A stretch of 64,000 nucleotides of DNA from Luteimicrobium album (GTDB lineage Bacteria > Actinomycetota > Actinomycetes > Actinomycetales > Cellulomonadaceae): contig NZ_BSUK01000001.1 of the NCBI RefSeq assembly GCF_030161555.1, forward strand, positions 3,100,001 through 3,164,000, in the 5' to 3' direction. The position numbers and the translations under genes were made by a program. Each line of letters opens with the position of its first letter. Position 1 is the first letter of the stretch. Below, piece by piece: positions 62,999 to 64,000 of this stretch. The notes below the pieces were generated by a model. That model saw only the letters and a program-made list of their open reading frames with translations, did not search any database and was not told the DNA's origin.

Positions 62999-63978
62999 TC
63001 AGACCCGAACTGACATCGGCCGACTCAGACGTCGCCGCAGCGCGTCGCCTCGACGGCGTAGCCATGCGTTCGCCCACGCATAGGTACGGTCGCTCACGAA
63101 GACGAGGTCGCCTGCCATCATGAACAGGGAGAAAAACGGCAGGCCCATGACGACGGCGATTCCGGCGTGCATGCCGAGGACGGCGAGGACCGCGAGCCGT
63201 CGCGCAACCGGATGCAGGAGGGCCACGGGAAAGAGCACCTGGCAATAGATCGCTCCAGTGCTCACCACCGTGACGAGCAAGCCGTTCGAGACGAGCAGGT
63301 CGGCGAGCCATGGCCACGGGCGGTAGAGATCGAGGATGAGCGGGTAGTAGACGCCCGTGCCGTGCTGCCAGTTGGATCCTTGCGCCTTGGCGAGACCGGA
63401 GATCAGGTAGATGATGCACACCTGGGCGCCGATCGCCACCACTGCTGCGTTGTGAAGGACGGTCGCGGCGTCCCGGAGGCCGCGTCGGAGGGCCGACGGG
63501 GTCCGGCCCCCGGCGGCAGGAGCCGCGTCCGTAGGCGCTTGCGTTGCGGCGCGGTGGCCGCGAGCGGAATCCAACGACCAGCGACCCCCGCGTCGGCGAA
63601 GGCGAGATAGAACAGAAGCAGGCGTAGGACGTTGTCACCCTGGTCCCAGCCGAAGGGCTGCGAGGACAGGAGGCCGGTCGAGAGCACCAGCACGACGGGG
63701 GTGACGGCCCTAGCGTGCCACCCCAGCATGAGCGCGACGGCAGCCAGGAGGAGAAGGACGTACCAGATCGTCAAGACACCGAGAGAGTGGGTCGGCGCGA
63801 ACAGGCGGAAGACGCCGCCGAAGCCCATGTGGGTGTTGAGCGGATCGGTCCATCGCGAGGCCGGCCCCCACAGGTAGTTCCTCGCAGGAAAGTTGACCAG
63901 TAGAAACAGGGACAGGCCGAGACCGAGGACCGCACGCAGGGCGGCGACTCCTCTCTGCGCATGGCGTGCCGCGGTCAT
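62999..63978 (-). CDS. HTTM-type integral membrane protein (one apparent frameshift)
   Basis: A protein of about 326 residues with about seven membrane helices. The pattern matches HTTM (vitamin K-dependent carboxylase-like) membrane proteins: LLVNFPARNYLWGPASRWTD, RLFAPTHSLGVLTIWYVLLL, SSQPFGWDQGDNVLRLLLFY, then CIIYLISGLAKAQGSNWQHG and LLHPVARRLAVLAVLGMHAG. One C-G pair is missing near 63569-63573 (ggaatccaac for ggaatcccaac). The DNA is visibly less GC-rich than its neighbours, so acquisition by transfer is possible. Its role is unknown. It is convergent with def. Confidence 0.75.
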
Positions 63979-64000
63979 CCATGTGACTACACGACCTGGC

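Overview
The window is chromosomal DNA of a very GC-rich actinobacterium. GTG starts are frequent, stop-start overlaps (ATGA, GTGA) are common, and the gene order lepA-hemW-hrcA-dnaJ-rsmE-phoH-ybeY-era-recO-uppS-glyS-dusB-dgt-dnaG is the conserved actinobacterial backbone. The density of glycoside hydrolases and sugar ABC transporters fits Micrococcales of the Cellulomonas/Cellulosimicrobium/Isoptericola kind; genus is an inference. There are two tRNA genes, and I see no rRNA, CRISPR array, insertion sequence or prophage.

Layout. Positions 1-14827 hold housekeeping genes for translation, heat shock and RNA metabolism, with an MFS exporter and an amtB-glnK ammonium pair. Positions 14900-27000 carry envelope proteins, leuA behind a leucine leader peptide and hairpin, then regulators, an epoxide hydrolase, recO, uppS and a Zur-type regulator. 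Positions 27146-35702 hold glyS, a sigma/anti-sigma pair, an ABC exporter with its own two-component system, and dusB. Positions 35736-46323 form an alpha-glucan (maltodextrin) locus: alpha-glucosidase, LacI regulator, MalEFG-type ABC importer, cytosolic GH13 enzyme, PfkB sugar kinase and HAD phosphatase. Positions 46326-53908 hold dgt, a DUF1295 membrane protein, an AraC-type regulator, dnaG and small proteins, with tRNA-Asn inside this stretch and a CAU-anticodon tRNA just beyond it. Positions 54104-62391 form a second sugar locus: LacI regulator, binding protein, two permeases, YicI-type alpha-xylosidase and GH1 beta-glucosidase, a set suited to xyloglucan oligosaccharides. def and an HTTM-type membrane protein end the window.

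A dominant technical feature is that 22 genes, including essential ones such as dnaG, leuA, recO and era-neighbourhood genes, are broken by 29 small losses of sequence, almost all a single G or C missing from a G/C run. I treat these as consensus errors and annotate each gene across the break, giving its position. The most interesting non-coding signals are a 28-bp perfect palindrome with a diverged relative elsewhere in the window, an abrupt low-GC rare-codon patch inside phoH, the leuA leader, recurrent TANNNT-like hexamers 6-7 nt before start codons (leaderless genes), and operator clusters at the sugar loci and at the two-component system.
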